The notes: a model not told the origin generated them from the sequence alone. Counted from the first letter of the stretch, positions 1 through 9,651 are shown. The stretch is 64,000 nucleotides of DNA from an uncultured Oligella sp. (GCA_947632105.1 CANROD010000003.1:1-64000); one strand, 5' to 3'. Numbers and translations: made by a program.

Positions 1-999
1 GAGCATCGTGAAATATTCGAAGATGAGATGGTTGACCTGATGCGCAACCTAATGCAGGGCAACATGCCATCAGAAATTGCTGCTGCGTTCCTAATGGGCT
101 TACGAGTCAAAAAGGAAACTGTCGATGAGATCACTGCGGCTGCTACAGTCATGCGTGAATTCAGCCAACCCGTCATTTTAGATAATCCCGAAGAAGCACT
201 TGATATGTGCGGTACAGGCGGTGATGGTAGCGATACCTTTAATATCTCCACCACTGCTATGTTTGTAGCCGCTGCCGCCGGCGTACCTGTCGCCAAGCAT
301 GGCAATCGTAGCGCCTCTAGCCCCGCTGGTAGCGCCGATGGTTTAGAAGCCCTTGGAGCATTTGTCGAAACGCCACCCGAACGTGTTGCCGACAGTCTAC
401 GCGAAACCGGTATCGGTTTTATGTTCGCACCTTATCACCATAGCAGCATGAAAAACATTGCTCCGGTACGTAAGCTACTAGGCGTTCGTACAATGTTTAA
501 TATTCTTGGCCCTCTAACCAACCCTGCCAAAGCTGGCAATCAGTTAATGGGTGTATTTCACCCTGACTTAGTAGGTATTCAGGTACGTGTACTGAAGCAG
601 CTCGGTGCCAATCATGTACTTATTGTTCATGGTTTAGATGGCATGGACGAGGCGACTCTTGGCGCAACCACGCTCGTAGGTGAGCTCAAAGACGGTCAGA
701 TCACTGAATATGAAATCCACCCTGAAGACTTTGGCATGCAAATGGTTTCTAACCGCAGCTACCGAGTTAAAAACAGGGAAGAGTCTCGAGATATTATTCT
801 TAGTGTTTTAAAAAATGAAGCAAGCCCTGCACTGGATGTCGTTATTTTAAACGCTGGTCTAGCCATTTATACAGGCAACAAGGCCAATAGTATCAAAGAG
901 GGTATTGCAATAGCTCGCGAGCTTTTAGCCAACGGCTCTGCCTTTACAAAAATGCAGCAATTCTGCGAATTCAGTCAAACCTTAAGACCACAGCAGTAA
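1..999 (+). CDS. trpD: Anthranilate phosphoribosyltransferase, 5' end cut by window
   Basis: Transfers the phosphoribosyl group of PRPP to anthranilate, the second step of tryptophan synthesis in the cytoplasm. The PRPP/Mg-binding stretch [11 protein letters not shown] and the anthranilate-site run [15 protein letters not shown] are intact. The track starts at the ATG at 28, but codons 1-27 are open in the same frame and read EHREIFEDE, which matches the family N-terminus. The true start therefore lies upstream of the window, probably about a dozen codons away. trpC follows after 25 bases with its own GGAAG site, so the two are probably one trp operon. Function is certain; only the start is missing. 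Confidence 0.97.
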   Translation, partial: EHREIFEDEMVDLMRNLMQGNMPSEIAAAFLMGLRVKKETVDEITAAATVMREFSQPVILDNPEEALDMCGTGGDGSDTFNISTTAMFVAAAAGVPVAKHGNRSASSPAGSADGLEALGAFVETPPERVADSLRETGIGFMFAPYHHSSMKNIAPVRKLLGVRTMFNILGPLTNPAKAGNQLMGVFHPDLVGIQVRVLKQLGANHVLIVHGLDGMDEATLGATTLVGELKDGQITEYEIHPEDFGMQMVSNRSYRVKNREESRDIILSVLKNEASPALDVVILNAGLAIYTGNKANSIKEGIAIARELLANGSAFTKMQQFCEFSQTLRPQQ

Positions 1000-1024
1000 T
1001 CGATAGTGAATTAATGGAAGAAAA

Positions 1025-1825
1025 ATGGACAATATTTTATTAAAAATTCTTGATGTTAAAAAAGAGGAAGTGGCTGAACTGAAAAAAACTCGCAGTAGCA
1101 ATGACCTCCTCAGAGAAGCTGAGGCACGTCAAGATACTCGTGGTTTTGCCAATGCGCTCAAAGAGAGAATTGAGATCAAAAGAAATGCAGTCATTGCAGA
1201 AATCAAAAAAGCCTCCCCATCTAAAGGTGTGATCAGAGAAGACTTTGAGCCTGGTGCACTCGCCATGAGCTATGCTGCTGGTGGTGCAACTTGCCTCTCA
1301 GTACTTACAGAAACACAGTTTTTCCAAGGCTCTCACGACTTCTTACGTCGAGCACGTGCCGCTTGCTCATTGCCGGTGTTATGTAAAGACTTTTTAGTCG
1401 ATCCATACCAAATCTATCGTGCTCGTGCCTTTGGCGCTGATTGTATCTTATTGATCGTAGCCGCCTTAGATGATAAAGAGCTGCATGACTTCGAGCAAAT
1501 TGCTACTGAACTGAAGATGGATGCCTTAATTGAGGTCCATGATGAAAAAGAAATGGAGCGTGCTCTTAAGCTTAAATCACCATTAATCGGGGTTAACAAT
1601 CGCGATCTTCGTAGCTTTGAAACCAATATTCATAACTCTATCCGCTTAAAAGATTTACTTCCACAAGATGAAAACCGTCTCCTTATCACTGAAAGTGGCA
1701 TTTTGAAAAAAGAAGATGTCAAACTAATGAATGATAATGACATCTACGGCTTCCTCATCGGTGAAGCCTTTATGCGCCAAGAGGAGCCAGGTCAAGCCCT
1801 CGCCACCATGATGGCTCAAGACTAA
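1025..1825 (+). CDS. trpC: Indole-3-glycerol phosphate synthase
   Basis: Cyclises carboxyphenylaminodeoxyribulose phosphate to indole-3-glycerol phosphate in tryptophan synthesis. It is a stand-alone TIM barrel of 266 residues, the usual length for unfused TrpC, with no PRAI domain attached. Visible family motifs are AEIKKASPSKG (catalytic lysine region), LCKDFLVDPYQI and GVNNRDL. The ATG is preceded by GGAAG five bases upstream. It follows trpD by 25 bases and precedes a HIT gene by 13 bases, so trpD-trpC-HIT are likely co-transcribed. Confidence 0.97.
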   Translation: MDNILLKILDVKKEEVAELKKTRSSNDLLREAEARQDTRGFANALKERIEIKRNAVIAEIKKASPSKGVIREDFEPGALAMSYAAGGATCLSVLTETQFFQGSHDFLRRARAACSLPVLCKDFLVDPYQIYRARAFGADCILLIVAALDDKELHDFEQIATELKMDALIEVHDEKEMERALKLKSPLIGVNNRDLRSFETNIHNSIRLKDLLPQDENRLLITESGILKKEDVKLMNDNDIYGFLIGEAFMRQEEPGQALATMMAQD

Positions 1826-1838
1826 AAGGCACCCTCGC

Positions 1839-2288
1839 ATGTCTGCACAAGATTGTATTCTATGCAATGAGGTAGGTGGTCGTTTAATTTGGCAAAACGA
1901 CTTAGTACGCATCATCAATGCGGATGATACGTACTACCCTGCTTTTACTCGCGTGATACACCAAGCCCATATCAAAGAAATGACTGAGCTCAGTCCTGAG
2001 CAGAGGCATAAGTTAATGGATTTTGTCTACCTGGTCGAAGAGGTACAACGCCAAGTTTTACAGCCTGTCAAAATTAATCTGGCACAATTCGGCACAATGG
2101 TGCCGCATATACATTGGCATATTATTCCACGCTTCAACGAGGATCCACATTACCCTGATGCCATTTGGTCCATAGCCAAATACAATCAACATCATAAGCC
2201 AACTAACAGCTATATAACCAAACAACAAGAATTACTAGCCCACTATGAATCAACTCTCGTAAATCGTTTAAAATTACTTTATAAATAA
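1839..2288 (+). CDS. HIT-family nucleotide hydrolase
   Basis: A 149-residue histidine-triad protein of the Fhit-like branch. The triad HIHWH is at residues 90-94, and an N-terminal CxxC pair (C6, C9) could bind zinc. Family members hydrolyse dinucleoside polyphosphates or nucleoside phosphoramidates; the substrate here cannot be told from sequence. The start ATG lies 13 bases after the trpC stop with an AAAGG site, suggesting translation from the trp transcript. mvaB follows after 23 bases. I see no link between its likely function and tryptophan synthesis, so it is probably a passenger of the operon. Confidence 0.88.
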   Translation: MSAQDCILCNEVGGRLIWQNDLVRIINADDTYYPAFTRVIHQAHIKEMTELSPEQRHKLMDFVYLVEEVQRQVLQPVKINLAQFGTMVPHIHWHIIPRFNEDPHYPDAIWSIAKYNQHHKPTNSYITKQQELLAHYESTLVNRLKLLYK

Positions 2289-2311
2289 AAAACTTACGGA
2301 GTGTAGACAAA

Positions 2312-3220
2312 ATGGACTTTCCAAAAAAGGTAACAATTGTTGAGGTTGGACCGCGTGACGGGTTACAAAACGAAAAAGAGTTTGTTCCTACCACAACTAA
2401 AATTGAGTTAGTAAACCGCTTAGTTGATGCAGGTGCACCAAAAATTGAGGCAGCTTCTTTTGTATCACCTAAATGGGTTCCACAAATGGCCGATGCTACA
2501 GAGGTTATGCAGGGCATTGAGCGTAAACCAGGTGTTGTTTATGCTGCCCTCACGCCTAATGTTCGCGGCCTTGAAGGTGCCTTGGCCAATGGCGCCAATG
2601 AGGTCGTAATTTTTGGTGCCGCCAGTGAGGCTTTCTCTCAAAAAAATATTAATTGCTCCATTGCCGAATCAATTGAGCGCTTTAGTGATGTAGCACGCTT
2701 AGCCAAGGACGCTGGCGTGTTACTTCGCGCCAGTATTAGCACCGCCTTTGGTTGCCCCTACCAGGGCGCAGTCAGCATTGACTCCGTACTTGATGTCACG
2801 AAACGCATGCAAGATTTAGGTTGTGACGAGATTGACATCGCGGACACCATCGGTGTAGGCACAGCAGCTCATGTGTATGAGGTCATGAGTCGAGTCACCG
2901 ACATCGTCCCTAAAGAGCGTATCGCTGGTCATTTCCACGACACTTACGGTCAAGCCCTAGCTAATATCCTTGCCTCCATGCAGGCTGGTATCAACATCTT
3001 CCACTCTTCTGTCGCAGGTCTAGGCGGTTGCCCATACGCTAAGGGCGCAACAGGTAATGTTGCGACAGAAGATGTACTCTATATGCTTCACGGCATGGGC
3101 ATTAAAACCGGAATGGACTTAGACAAAACGGTACAAATTGGTCAGTGGATTTCAGATGAAATCGGTCGCCAAAACGCCAGTAGCGTTGGCCGTGCCATGA
3201 TTGCTAAGTGTCCATCTTAA
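2312..3220 (+). CDS. mvaB: Hydroxymethylglutaryl-CoA lyase
   Basis: Cleaves HMG-CoA to acetyl-CoA and acetoacetate, the last step of leucine catabolism. It is a 302-residue DRE-TIM barrel of normal length. The N-terminal VEVGPRDGLQNE carries the metal-binding and catalytic Arg-Asp, HFHDTYG gives metal ligands, and GLGGCPYAKGATGNV holds the catalytic cysteine that defines HMG-CoA lyases as opposed to isopropylmalate synthases. A GGAG site lies 12 bases before the ATG. The other liu/ivd leucine-degradation genes are not next to it, so here the gene stands apart from its pathway. Confidence 0.95.
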   Translation: MDFPKKVTIVEVGPRDGLQNEKEFVPTTTKIELVNRLVDAGAPKIEAASFVSPKWVPQMADATEVMQGIERKPGVVYAALTPNVRGLEGALANGANEVVIFGAASEAFSQKNINCSIAESIERFSDVARLAKDAGVLLRASISTAFGCPYQGAVSIDSVLDVTKRMQDLGCDEIDIADTIGVGTAAHVYEVMSRVTDIVPKERIAGHFHDTYGQALANILASMQAGINIFHSSVAGLGGCPYAKGATGNVATEDVLYMLHGMGIKTGMDLDKTVQIGQWISDEIGRQNASSVGRAMIAKCPS

Positions 3221-3261
3221 GGGCCCCAACGCCAAGTCAAATTCACGCATCAGAGAGCCTC

Positions 3262-4173
3262 TTAACGAGCGCTCTCTAGTGTTCTCAACTCCTCCTCAAT
3301 ATCAGCCCCTCGCTCAACTAACTTCGCCCCCTCTCGTATGAGTTGATGGCACCCTCGTGCCAAGGGAGAATGAATAGAGCCAGGAATAGCAAACACCTCG
3401 CGGCCATACTCTAAGGCCTGCTTAGCGGTAATTAACGAACCACTACGACGTGCCGCCTCAACCACTAATACCCCCTGACTTAGCCCTGCAACGATACGAT
3501 TACGCTGCGGAAAGTGAAATGTATTAGCCTGCATACCTATACCATACTCACTCAATAACAAACCATTATTACGAATCCGTACCGCCAGCTCGGTATGCTC
3601 ACCTGGGTAAACAATATCCAAGCCTGTCGCCATCACTGCCACTGTCGAACTAGGCACTCCTGCTGCCAAAGCTCCCTCATGAGCTGCCCTATCAATCCCA
3701 TAAGCTAATCCGCTCACTACGGCCCAACCCTTAGCGGCAAAATACCGTGCAAACGCACGCGCGTTATCATTGCCCCCTGCAGTGGAATGGCGAGCGCCAA
3801 CAATTGCCAACTTTGGTTTTGCCAATGCTTCAATTTGTCCTGCATAATAAAGTAAAAAAGGCGCATCATGTAGGTCAAATAACTCACTAGGAAACAACTC
3901 ATCCGGCCAAGTTAAAATACCATGTAGAGAGCTACTTTGTAACCACTGCAACGTAAGCTCTATACGCTCCTCTATCTCCTCACTCACCGGAGCACTCAAT
4001 TGGCGGGCTAGCTTAGGCTGACAATACGGCTCTAAAGTCGTATAACTAGCGTCAAAAATCAGCTGTGGCAAACCTATCTTGCTAAGCAATTCTCGACCGA
4101 TAACCGAACCAATACCAGGCTCCATACTAAAGCGTAACCATGCTTTAATCTCATCCATATGAATAGCGGACAT
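3262..4173 (-). CDS. dprA: DNA-processing protein DprA
   Basis: Loads RecA onto incoming single-stranded DNA during natural transformation. The Rossmann-like core is clear: GARHSTAGG near residue 126, VVSGLAYGIDRAAHEGAL, and FHFPQRNRIVAGLS. An N-terminal SAM-like region precedes it. At 303 residues it is shorter than many DprA proteins (about 360-380), ending shortly after the core without the usual C-terminal winged-helix domain. The ATG is preceded by GAGGG. It is divergent from def, a common dprA-def arrangement, although fmt does not follow def here. Confidence 0.93.
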   Translation of the reverse strand: MSAIHMDEIKAWLRFSMEPGIGSVIGRELLSKIGLPQLIFDASYTTLEPYCQPKLARQLSAPVSEEIEERIELTLQWLQSSSLHGILTWPDELFPSELFDLHDAPFLLYYAGQIEALAKPKLAIVGARHSTAGGNDNARAFARYFAAKGWAVVSGLAYGIDRAAHEGALAAGVPSSTVAVMATGLDIVYPGEHTELAVRIRNNGLLLSEYGIGMQANTFHFPQRNRIVAGLSQGVLVVEAARRSGSLITAKQALEYGREVFAIPGSIHSPLARGCHQLIREGAKLVERGADIEEELRTLESAR

Positions 4174-4319
4174 CCAATACCCTCAAAAATACCAATCATA
4201 CTAAACCAACGTTTTAACTATTTTGCCATTTTCATTGAAGTGATTTCATAGCATGGATTAAAACGTCTAGTTTAAAATGTTAAAATGGACGAATCTTATT
4301 GATTTTTATGTGTTAAATA

Positions 4320-4832
4320 ATGGCATTATTACCTATTCTTAAGTATCCTGACCCTCGCTTGCACAAGATTGCTAAACCAGTGGCAGAAGTTGATAACCGT
4401 GTACGCCAGATTATCAAGGATATGACTGAGACCATGTACGCAGCTGAAGGTGTAGGCCTAGCTGCTACTCAGGTCGATATTCATGAGCGAATTGTCGTGA
4501 TTGACGTCTCCGAGGAGCGCGATCAGTTATTAGTTCTAATCAACCCTCAAATTATCGCTCGTAGCGATGACAAATCGGTTTATGAAGAGGGTTGTTTATC
4601 CGTACCCGGCATTTATGACAAGGTTGAGCGCTCATCTGAGGTCACACTCGAAGCACTAGATGAACAGGGTGAGAAGTACACACTTGAGGCCGATGGCCTA
4701 TTAGCCATTTGCATTCAGCACGAGCTTGACCACCTTGTTGGCAAAGTTTTTGTTGAACACCTCTCAAACCTCAAGCAAAACCGTATCAAGACTAAACTAA
4801 AAAAGGCCGAACGTGAGGCACAAAAAGTTTAA
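4320..4832 (+). CDS. def: Peptide deformylase
   Basis: Removes the formyl group from the N-terminal methionine of new proteins. All three metal-site motifs are present: GVGLAATQ (about residues 44-51), EGCLSVPG (about 90-97, cysteine ligand) and HELDH (134-138, two histidines and the catalytic glutamate). The length of 170 is standard. It is divergent from dprA across 146 bases. fmt (methionyl-tRNA formyltransferase), its usual partner, is not downstream; instead a convergent gene follows. Confidence 0.98.
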   Translation: MALLPILKYPDPRLHKIAKPVAEVDNRVRQIIKDMTETMYAAEGVGLAATQVDIHERIVVIDVSEERDQLLVLINPQIIARSDDKSVYEEGCLSVPGIYDKVERSSEVTLEALDEQGEKYTLEADGLLAICIQHELDHLVGKVFVEHLSNLKQNRIKTKLKKAEREAQKV

Positions 4833-4861
4833 TCAAATCACTTCAATCTGACTTAACGCAA

Positions 4862-4900
4862 AAAATGGCAAGGACTTGTTTATCAGTGCCTTACCATTTT
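4862..4900. terminator. Hairpin between def and the liv operon
   Basis: AAAATGGCAAGG pairs with CCTTACCATTTT with a single mismatch (12-base arms). It lies between the convergent def and PaaK-like genes. The A-rich left flank and T-rich right arm would allow termination in both directions. The loop is about 15 bases, longer than ideal. Confidence 0.6.
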
Positions 4901-4933
4901 CTGTTACCCAACTCTTGAATAGCGCATTGTGAT

Positions 4934-6232
4934 TTACTCGTAATTCCGACTGTCTTGAATAACTAAACCGTCATTGGGTAGCGAACCCACCGCTACCACC
5001 TCAATCTCAGTGCGTAGCTTAGTCACCTCACGAGCCACTGACTCAGCATGAACAATCCAATCATCAGTCACATTTTCTGCTCGCTCTAGTTGCAACACTA
5101 GCTTATCACTGCCAACCTTACCACTCGCGACCATACGTGCTTTAACCACGTTATCCAAACGCTTACTCAGATCAGCTACTTGCTCAGGATGGACGAACAT
5201 ACCACGAATCTTAATACTTTGATCTGCTCGCCCCATCCATCCCTTGATACGAAGATTAGTACGACCACATGGTGATGCATCACTAAGTACCATCGACATA
5301 TCACCAGTACCAAAGCGTAACAAAGGATAATCCGGATTTAAAGTGGTCACAACTATTTCACCAACCTCGCCCACAGCTACCGCCTCATTAGTCCCTGGAC
5401 GGACCACTTCCAAAATAATATCCTCAGCGACGACAAGACCATCACGAGCACTAGTTTCATAGGCGATAAGTCCTAAATCTGCCGTACCATAGCACTGATA
5501 ACCATCAATACCTCGCTCCGCAAACCATGCTTGCATCGTCGGAGTAAAAGCCTCGCCCGTAAAAACAGCATGCTTTAAACTTCCAATCTTCTCTCCTAGT
5601 TCCTCAGCTTTTTCAATAATAATTTTTAAAAAACTTGGGGTGCCGGTATAGGCTTGTGGGCGTAGGTCTAACATGGTCTTAACTTGCAATTCAGTCTGTC
5701 CAATACCCCCAGGGAAAACTGAACAACCAAGCGCTAAAGCACCACTTTCAAGCATATTACCTGCAGGGGTAAAGTGATAGGAAAAACAATTATGCACTAA
5801 CATACCTGGTCGAATTCCAGCAGCATATAAGGCCTGCGCCATACGCCAGTAATCTGAACGATTAGTATCTAGCTCATAAATTGGTCCTGGCGATCCATAA
5901 ACCCGTGCCACCTGCCCCCAAGTGACAGAAGTAAAGCCTCCAAAAACGGCCTCACCAACTCCTCCAGTACCTCGCAAGTCATGTTGCTTTTGCATTAAAG
6001 TGGACTTCCGAACCACTGGAATTGCCGCTAAGTCTTCACGAGTATACAGTGTAGTAACATCAAGACCATTCAGCTGCTCAGCCATACGTGGCGTTGCTGA
6101 CATTAAGGTACGAAGACTATGACGTAATTGAGAGAAAAGCTCTCGTTCTCGCTCTTCGGCTCCCCGCACCTCACGCATACTATAGTAAGGTGAGGCACCC
6201 TCACCAATACGTTGATTAACCGTACTATCCAT
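4934..6232 (-). CDS. PaaK-like acyl/aryl-CoA ligase (AMP-binding)
   Basis: A 432-residue member of the phenylacetate-CoA ligase branch of the ANL superfamily, which activates carboxylic acids to acyl-adenylates and then CoA thioesters. Visible are the substrate/nucleotide region YQCYGTADLGLIAYE, the LRFGTGDMS hinge-side motif and a C-terminal domain with SIKIRGMFVHPEQV. The usual Thr/Ser/Gly-rich ATP loop (TSGTTG in PaaK) is replaced by YGSPGPIYE. It is the last gene of the liv-type operon, 14 bases after livF, with an AGAGGTGAT site. Context suggests it activates the acid imported by that transporter. The substrate is unknown; phenylacetate is not implied. Confidence 0.82.
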   Translation of the reverse strand: MDSTVNQRIGEGASPYYSMREVRGAEERERELFSQLRHSLRTLMSATPRMAEQLNGLDVTTLYTREDLAAIPVVRKSTLMQKQHDLRGTGGVGEAVFGGFTSVTWGQVARVYGSPGPIYELDTNRSDYWRMAQALYAAGIRPGMLVHNCFSYHFTPAGNMLESGALALGCSVFPGGIGQTELQVKTMLDLRPQAYTGTPSFLKIIIEKAEELGEKIGSLKHAVFTGEAFTPTMQAWFAERGIDGYQCYGTADLGLIAYETSARDGLVVAEDIILEVVRPGTNEAVAVGEVGEIVVTTLNPDYPLLRFGTGDMSMVLSDASPCGRTNLRIKGWMGRADQSIKIRGMFVHPEQVADLSKRLDNVVKARMVASGKVGSDKLVLQLERAENVTDDWIVHAESVAREVTKLRTEIEVVAVGSLPNDGLVIQDSRNYE

Positions 6233-6246
6233 ATATCACCTCTGTC

Positions 6247-7104
6247 TTAAGCTAACCAACGTTTGCGTCGACGGTAAAACTTACCCTCACGGAAACTCTT
6301 ACGGTCACCACTCTCGATACCTAGGTAGAACTCTTTTACGTCATCATTCCTTAAAAGCTCTTCTGCCGTACCATCCATCATCACTCGACCGCTTTCTAAG
6401 ATATAGCCATAGTCAGAATAACGTAAAGCGATATTAGTATTTTGTTCAGCTAACAAAAAGCTCACACCCTCACGGGTATTTAAATCACGAACAATTTCAA
6501 AAATCTCAGTGACGATCTGCGGTGCCAGCCCCATGGACGGCTCATCCAATAAAATCATCTCCGGATTAGCCATCAAAGCCCGACCAATAGCTGCCATTTG
6601 CTGTTCACCACCCGAGGTATAACCGGCTTGGCTAGTTCGACGCGTTTTAAGACGTGGGAAATACTGATAAACCATATCCAAACTCGCATCTAAGTCACCT
6701 CGACTAATATTCCGCGTGTAAGCACCTGTGAGTAAATTCTCCTCAATTGTTAAGTGTTCAAAGCAATGACGCCCTTCCATTACTTGAATCACTCCACGCT
6801 TTACCAAATCAGCCGGCGTAAGATCTTGAATTTCCTCACCCTTATAATTGATCTTTCCTTTGGTCACCTCTCCACGCTCACTTTTCAGTAAGTTGGAGAC
6901 TGCACGCAAGGTAGTGGTTTTACCAGCACCATTAGCACCTAATAAAGCGACTATTTTCCCCTTAGGTACTGATAGAGACACCCCTCTTAACACCAATATA
7001 ACGTGGTTATAAATGACCTCGATGCCGTTAACATCCAGTATGATTTCTCTCTCGGGTACTGCCGTAACGGCCACTTGGCTTTCTTGTGTTACTTGGCTTT
7101 GCAT
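6247..7104 (-). CDS. livF: Branched-chain/organic acid ABC transporter ATPase LivF-type
   Basis: One of two cytoplasmic ATPases of a HAAT-family importer. Walker A GANGAGKTT, signature SGGEQQMAAIGRAL and Walker B MILLDEPSMGLAP are intact, with the switch region LLAEQN. The track begins at a TTG (7116); I chose the ATG at 7104 because GGAGG lies seven bases before it. The C-terminus carries a basic extension ending YRRRKRWLA beyond the usual LivF end. It lies between livK and the PaaK-like ligase in the operon. Confidence 0.92.
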   Translation of the reverse strand: MQSQVTQESQVAVTAVPEREIILDVNGIEVIYNHVILVLRGVSLSVPKGKIVALLGANGAGKTTTLRAVSNLLKSERGEVTKGKINYKGEEIQDLTPADLVKRGVIQVMEGRHCFEHLTIEENLLTGAYTRNISRGDLDASLDMVYQYFPRLKTRRTSQAGYTSGGEQQMAAIGRALMANPEMILLDEPSMGLAPQIVTEIFEIVRDLNTREGVSFLLAEQNTNIALRYSDYGYILESGRVMMDGTAEELLRNDDVKEFYLGIESGDRKSFREGKFYRRRKRWLA

Positions 7105-7127
7105 AACAACCTCCAACTGATGTTAAA

Positions 7128-8462
7128 TTACTCTACGGTAGAACAATCACGCGGCGTAATACCTTTGGATGCTGCATACTTCTCAGCTTCTGATTGAACT
7201 AATGGTGCGACAAACTCTTGATCTGCCTGCATCCAATCAGAGATAAGCTCCCACTTCGTACCATCCCACTGAGCAATACGAGCCCAGTCACCGCCAACAT
7301 GATCTTCACACGTCGTACGCACCGGACGAACCATCCCAGCCATACCTGTTTCTTCTAAGCGTGCGTCATCAATATTCAAGTTTTCAAAGCCCCAGCGGAC
7401 CTGCTCTGGTGTCATATGCTGACCCACACCATACTTTTCTTGAGCTGTACGAATAGCCTCTGTCAATAAGAAAGAAATCATCATGCCACGGTTGTAAGCC
7501 ATGGTTCCAAAGGTGTCATTACCCTTGCCAACGCCCTTGCCATTGGCATAAACATGCTCTTCTAATTTGTCATACACACCAAAATCCTGACCTACTGAAT
7601 TATGTAAAGTAATGGTCTTATAGCCTTTAGCTACTTGAGCAATATCTTTGACATCATTTTCAGAACCAGCCCACCAAATAGCAAGAATTTTGTCACGTGG
7701 GTATCCTGTTGCTTGTGCTTCACGAATAGCGGTCGGAGTCATCACACCAGCGCTCCACAAAATCACTTGATCTGGACGTTGTTGGCGAATCTGCAACCAT
7801 GTAGATTTCTGCTCTACACCGGGCGCAGTGACCGGATAAACCAACAATTCAAAACCATGCGCTTCAGCACGTTTTTGTAATAATGGAATGGGCTCTTTAC
7901 CATAAGGTGAGTCATGATGAACAAGAGCAATCTTCTTACCTTTTAAGTTATCAAAACCACCCATTTGCTCAGCAATATGCTGAATAGCTACATCAGCTGC
8001 CGTCCAGTAATGACCTAATAGTGGAAAGTTCCACTCAAAGTACTCACCGGCAGCAGACTGCGATAAACCATAACCCGTTGTCTGTACGACTACCTTATCG
8101 TCTGGCGCACGATCTGTCACCGCAAAAGTAATACCGGTAGATTGCGTATCAAAGGCTGAAGCACCACCATGAGCATGTTTCATACGCTCATAACACTCCA
8201 CACCACGATCCGTAGCATAAGCTGTTTCACATTCCTCAAACTTGATCTTTACACCGTTAATGCCACCTTGGGCATTAACCAACTCAAGGTAATCAATCTT
8301 ACCATCACCCCAACCGATCCCCAGCGGCGCAAAAGAGCCGGTACGATAGGTTAAAAGTGGTGCATATTGCTCTGTCGGCTGTGCCTTAAGCGCAGCACTC
8401 ACACCAAAAGTACCTGCCACAATCATTGAGGCTGTTAGTGTTTTTAAAATAACTTTCTTCAT
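7128..8462 (-). CDS. livK: Periplasmic substrate-binding protein of liv-type ABC transporter
   Basis: A periplasmic type I solute-binding protein that delivers ligand to LivHM. A signal peptide is evident (MKKVILK, then a hydrophobic run to ALKAQ). The mature part has features of the HAAT receptor fold, for example APLGIGWGDGKIDYLELVNAQGGINGVKI and KKIALVHHDSPYGKE. At 444 residues it is longer than E. coli LivK (about 370), as in receptors from operons with CoA ligases. The ATG is preceded by AAAGGAG. Ligand is not predictable from sequence; the two flanking ligases suggest a carboxylic acid. Confidence 0.88.
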   Translation of the reverse strand: MKKVILKTLTASMIVAGTFGVSAALKAQPTEQYAPLLTYRTGSFAPLGIGWGDGKIDYLELVNAQGGINGVKIKFEECETAYATDRGVECYERMKHAHGGASAFDTQSTGITFAVTDRAPDDKVVVQTTGYGLSQSAAGEYFEWNFPLLGHYWTAADVAIQHIAEQMGGFDNLKGKKIALVHHDSPYGKEPIPLLQKRAEAHGFELLVYPVTAPGVEQKSTWLQIRQQRPDQVILWSAGVMTPTAIREAQATGYPRDKILAIWWAGSENDVKDIAQVAKGYKTITLHNSVGQDFGVYDKLEEHVYANGKGVGKGNDTFGTMAYNRGMMISFLLTEAIRTAQEKYGVGQHMTPEQVRWGFENLNIDDARLEETGMAGMVRPVRTTCEDHVGGDWARIAQWDGTKWELISDWMQADQEFVAPLVQSEAEKYAASKGITPRDCSTVE

Positions 8463-8564
8463 CCTTGTCTCCTTTAAATGAAGTAACTTTTTTTAATTAA
8501 ATTTATATCTATTTTTAAGTTTAAAATTTCGCTCTTCTTGATGTAGCTGTTTATCACGTGATAA

Positions 8565-9629
8565 TTAATGTGGGAAAGGCCAAATTCTGAGCTTTTCACG
8601 TGCTATTGCCCATAGTCTCGCCAAACCATGCGGTTCAACAATTAGGAAAAACACGATTAAGGCACCAAAAATCATATGTTCAATATGCGCCGCTGTATCA
8701 ACCGGAATACTTAATCCAAAGAGCTCTGGGACACGATTTAATAAGATTGGTAGCAAGACGATAAAAGCCGCACCAAAGAAGCTACCCGAAATAGAACCTA
8801 AACCCCCGATAATCACCATAAATAACAGTTGTAATGAACGGTTTAAATCAAAAGCGAGAGGTTCCCAAGAACCTAGGTGGATATAACCCCACAAACCACC
8901 GGCAATACCAATAATGAAAGAACTAATGGCAAAAGCACTTAACTTAGAGTACATCGGACGAATACCAATGACTGAGGCAGCAACATCCATATCACGAATC
9001 GCCATCCACTCACGACCAATCGCTCCACGCACTAAGTTTTTAACTAATAAGGCTAAGACAATCACCACTAAAAGCACAAAGATATACTTTTGTAACGGTG
9101 TTTGTATCGGTAGACCAAAAAAGTCTAAACGCCCCACTGACACGCTACCGGAAGCCGAGTAGTTGGTAAAGAAAGGAATCCTTAGGAATAACCAATCAAC
9201 AAAGAACTGTGCCGCAAGTGTTGCTACGGCTAAATACAGACCACGAATTCTCAGGCTTGGAATACCAAAGAGAATCCCGAAAATCATTGCTCCAAAACCA
9301 CCAATTAAAATTTGGATAATAAAGGGAATCTCTGGAACCCGTACACCAAAGTTCCATGCCACATAGGCACCGACAGCCATAAAGGCACCACTACCCAAAG
9401 AAATCTGTCCGCAATAACCAACCAAGACGTTAAGTCCGAGAGCCGCTAAAGACAAAATCAAAAAGGGAATTAAAATTGCACTTAAAAAATAGCTGCTCGC
9501 AAAAAACGGCACAACAATTAAGGCAAAGGCAATAATTAATAAAATTGCAATACGGTCTTGACGAATAGGAAAGATCTGTTGATCCGCTCTGTAACTGGTT
9601 TTAAATTGACCATTTTCACGGTAAAACAT
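8565..9629 (-). CDS. livM: Liv-type ABC transporter permease LivM
   Basis: Inner-membrane permease subunit of the HAAT importer, 354 residues with many hydrophobic segments. Family motifs are GLNVLVGYCGQISLGSGAFMAVGAY and the coupling-helix region GREWMAIRDMDVAASVIGI. A cytoplasmic N-terminus of about 25 residues precedes the first membrane segment. AAGGAG lies before the ATG, 22 bases after livH. A 102-base gap to livK downstream is the widest in the operon and could hold a secondary promoter, although none is obvious. Confidence 0.93.
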   Translation of the reverse strand: MFYRENGQFKTSYRADQQIFPIRQDRIAILLIIAFALIVVPFFASSYFLSAILIPFLILSLAALGLNVLVGYCGQISLGSGAFMAVGAYVAWNFGVRVPEIPFIIQILIGGFGAMIFGILFGIPSLRIRGLYLAVATLAAQFFVDWLFLRIPFFTNYSASGSVSVGRLDFFGLPIQTPLQKYIFVLLVVIVLALLVKNLVRGAIGREWMAIRDMDVAASVIGIRPMYSKLSAFAISSFIIGIAGGLWGYIHLGSWEPLAFDLNRSLQLLFMVIIGGLGSISGSFFGAAFIVLLPILLNRVPELFGLSIPVDTAAHIEHMIFGALIVFFLIVEPHGLARLWAIAREKLRIWPFPH

Positions 9630-9651
9630 GGTTATACTCCTTAGGTTTTAA

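Noticed and set aside
3252-3277. AGAGAGC/GCTCTCT hairpin at the mvaB-dprA junction
   Set aside because: Only a 7-bp stem with a 12-base loop and no T-run, overlapping the dprA stop; too weak to call a terminator.
9163-9366. Plus-strand ORFs inside livM, livH, tctA and the MFS gene (9163-9366, 9800-10003, 10289-10576, 32282-32560, 43459-43752)
   Set aside because: They are antisense shadows of membrane protein genes, rich in Lys, Pro, Thr and Ile, with no family resemblance.
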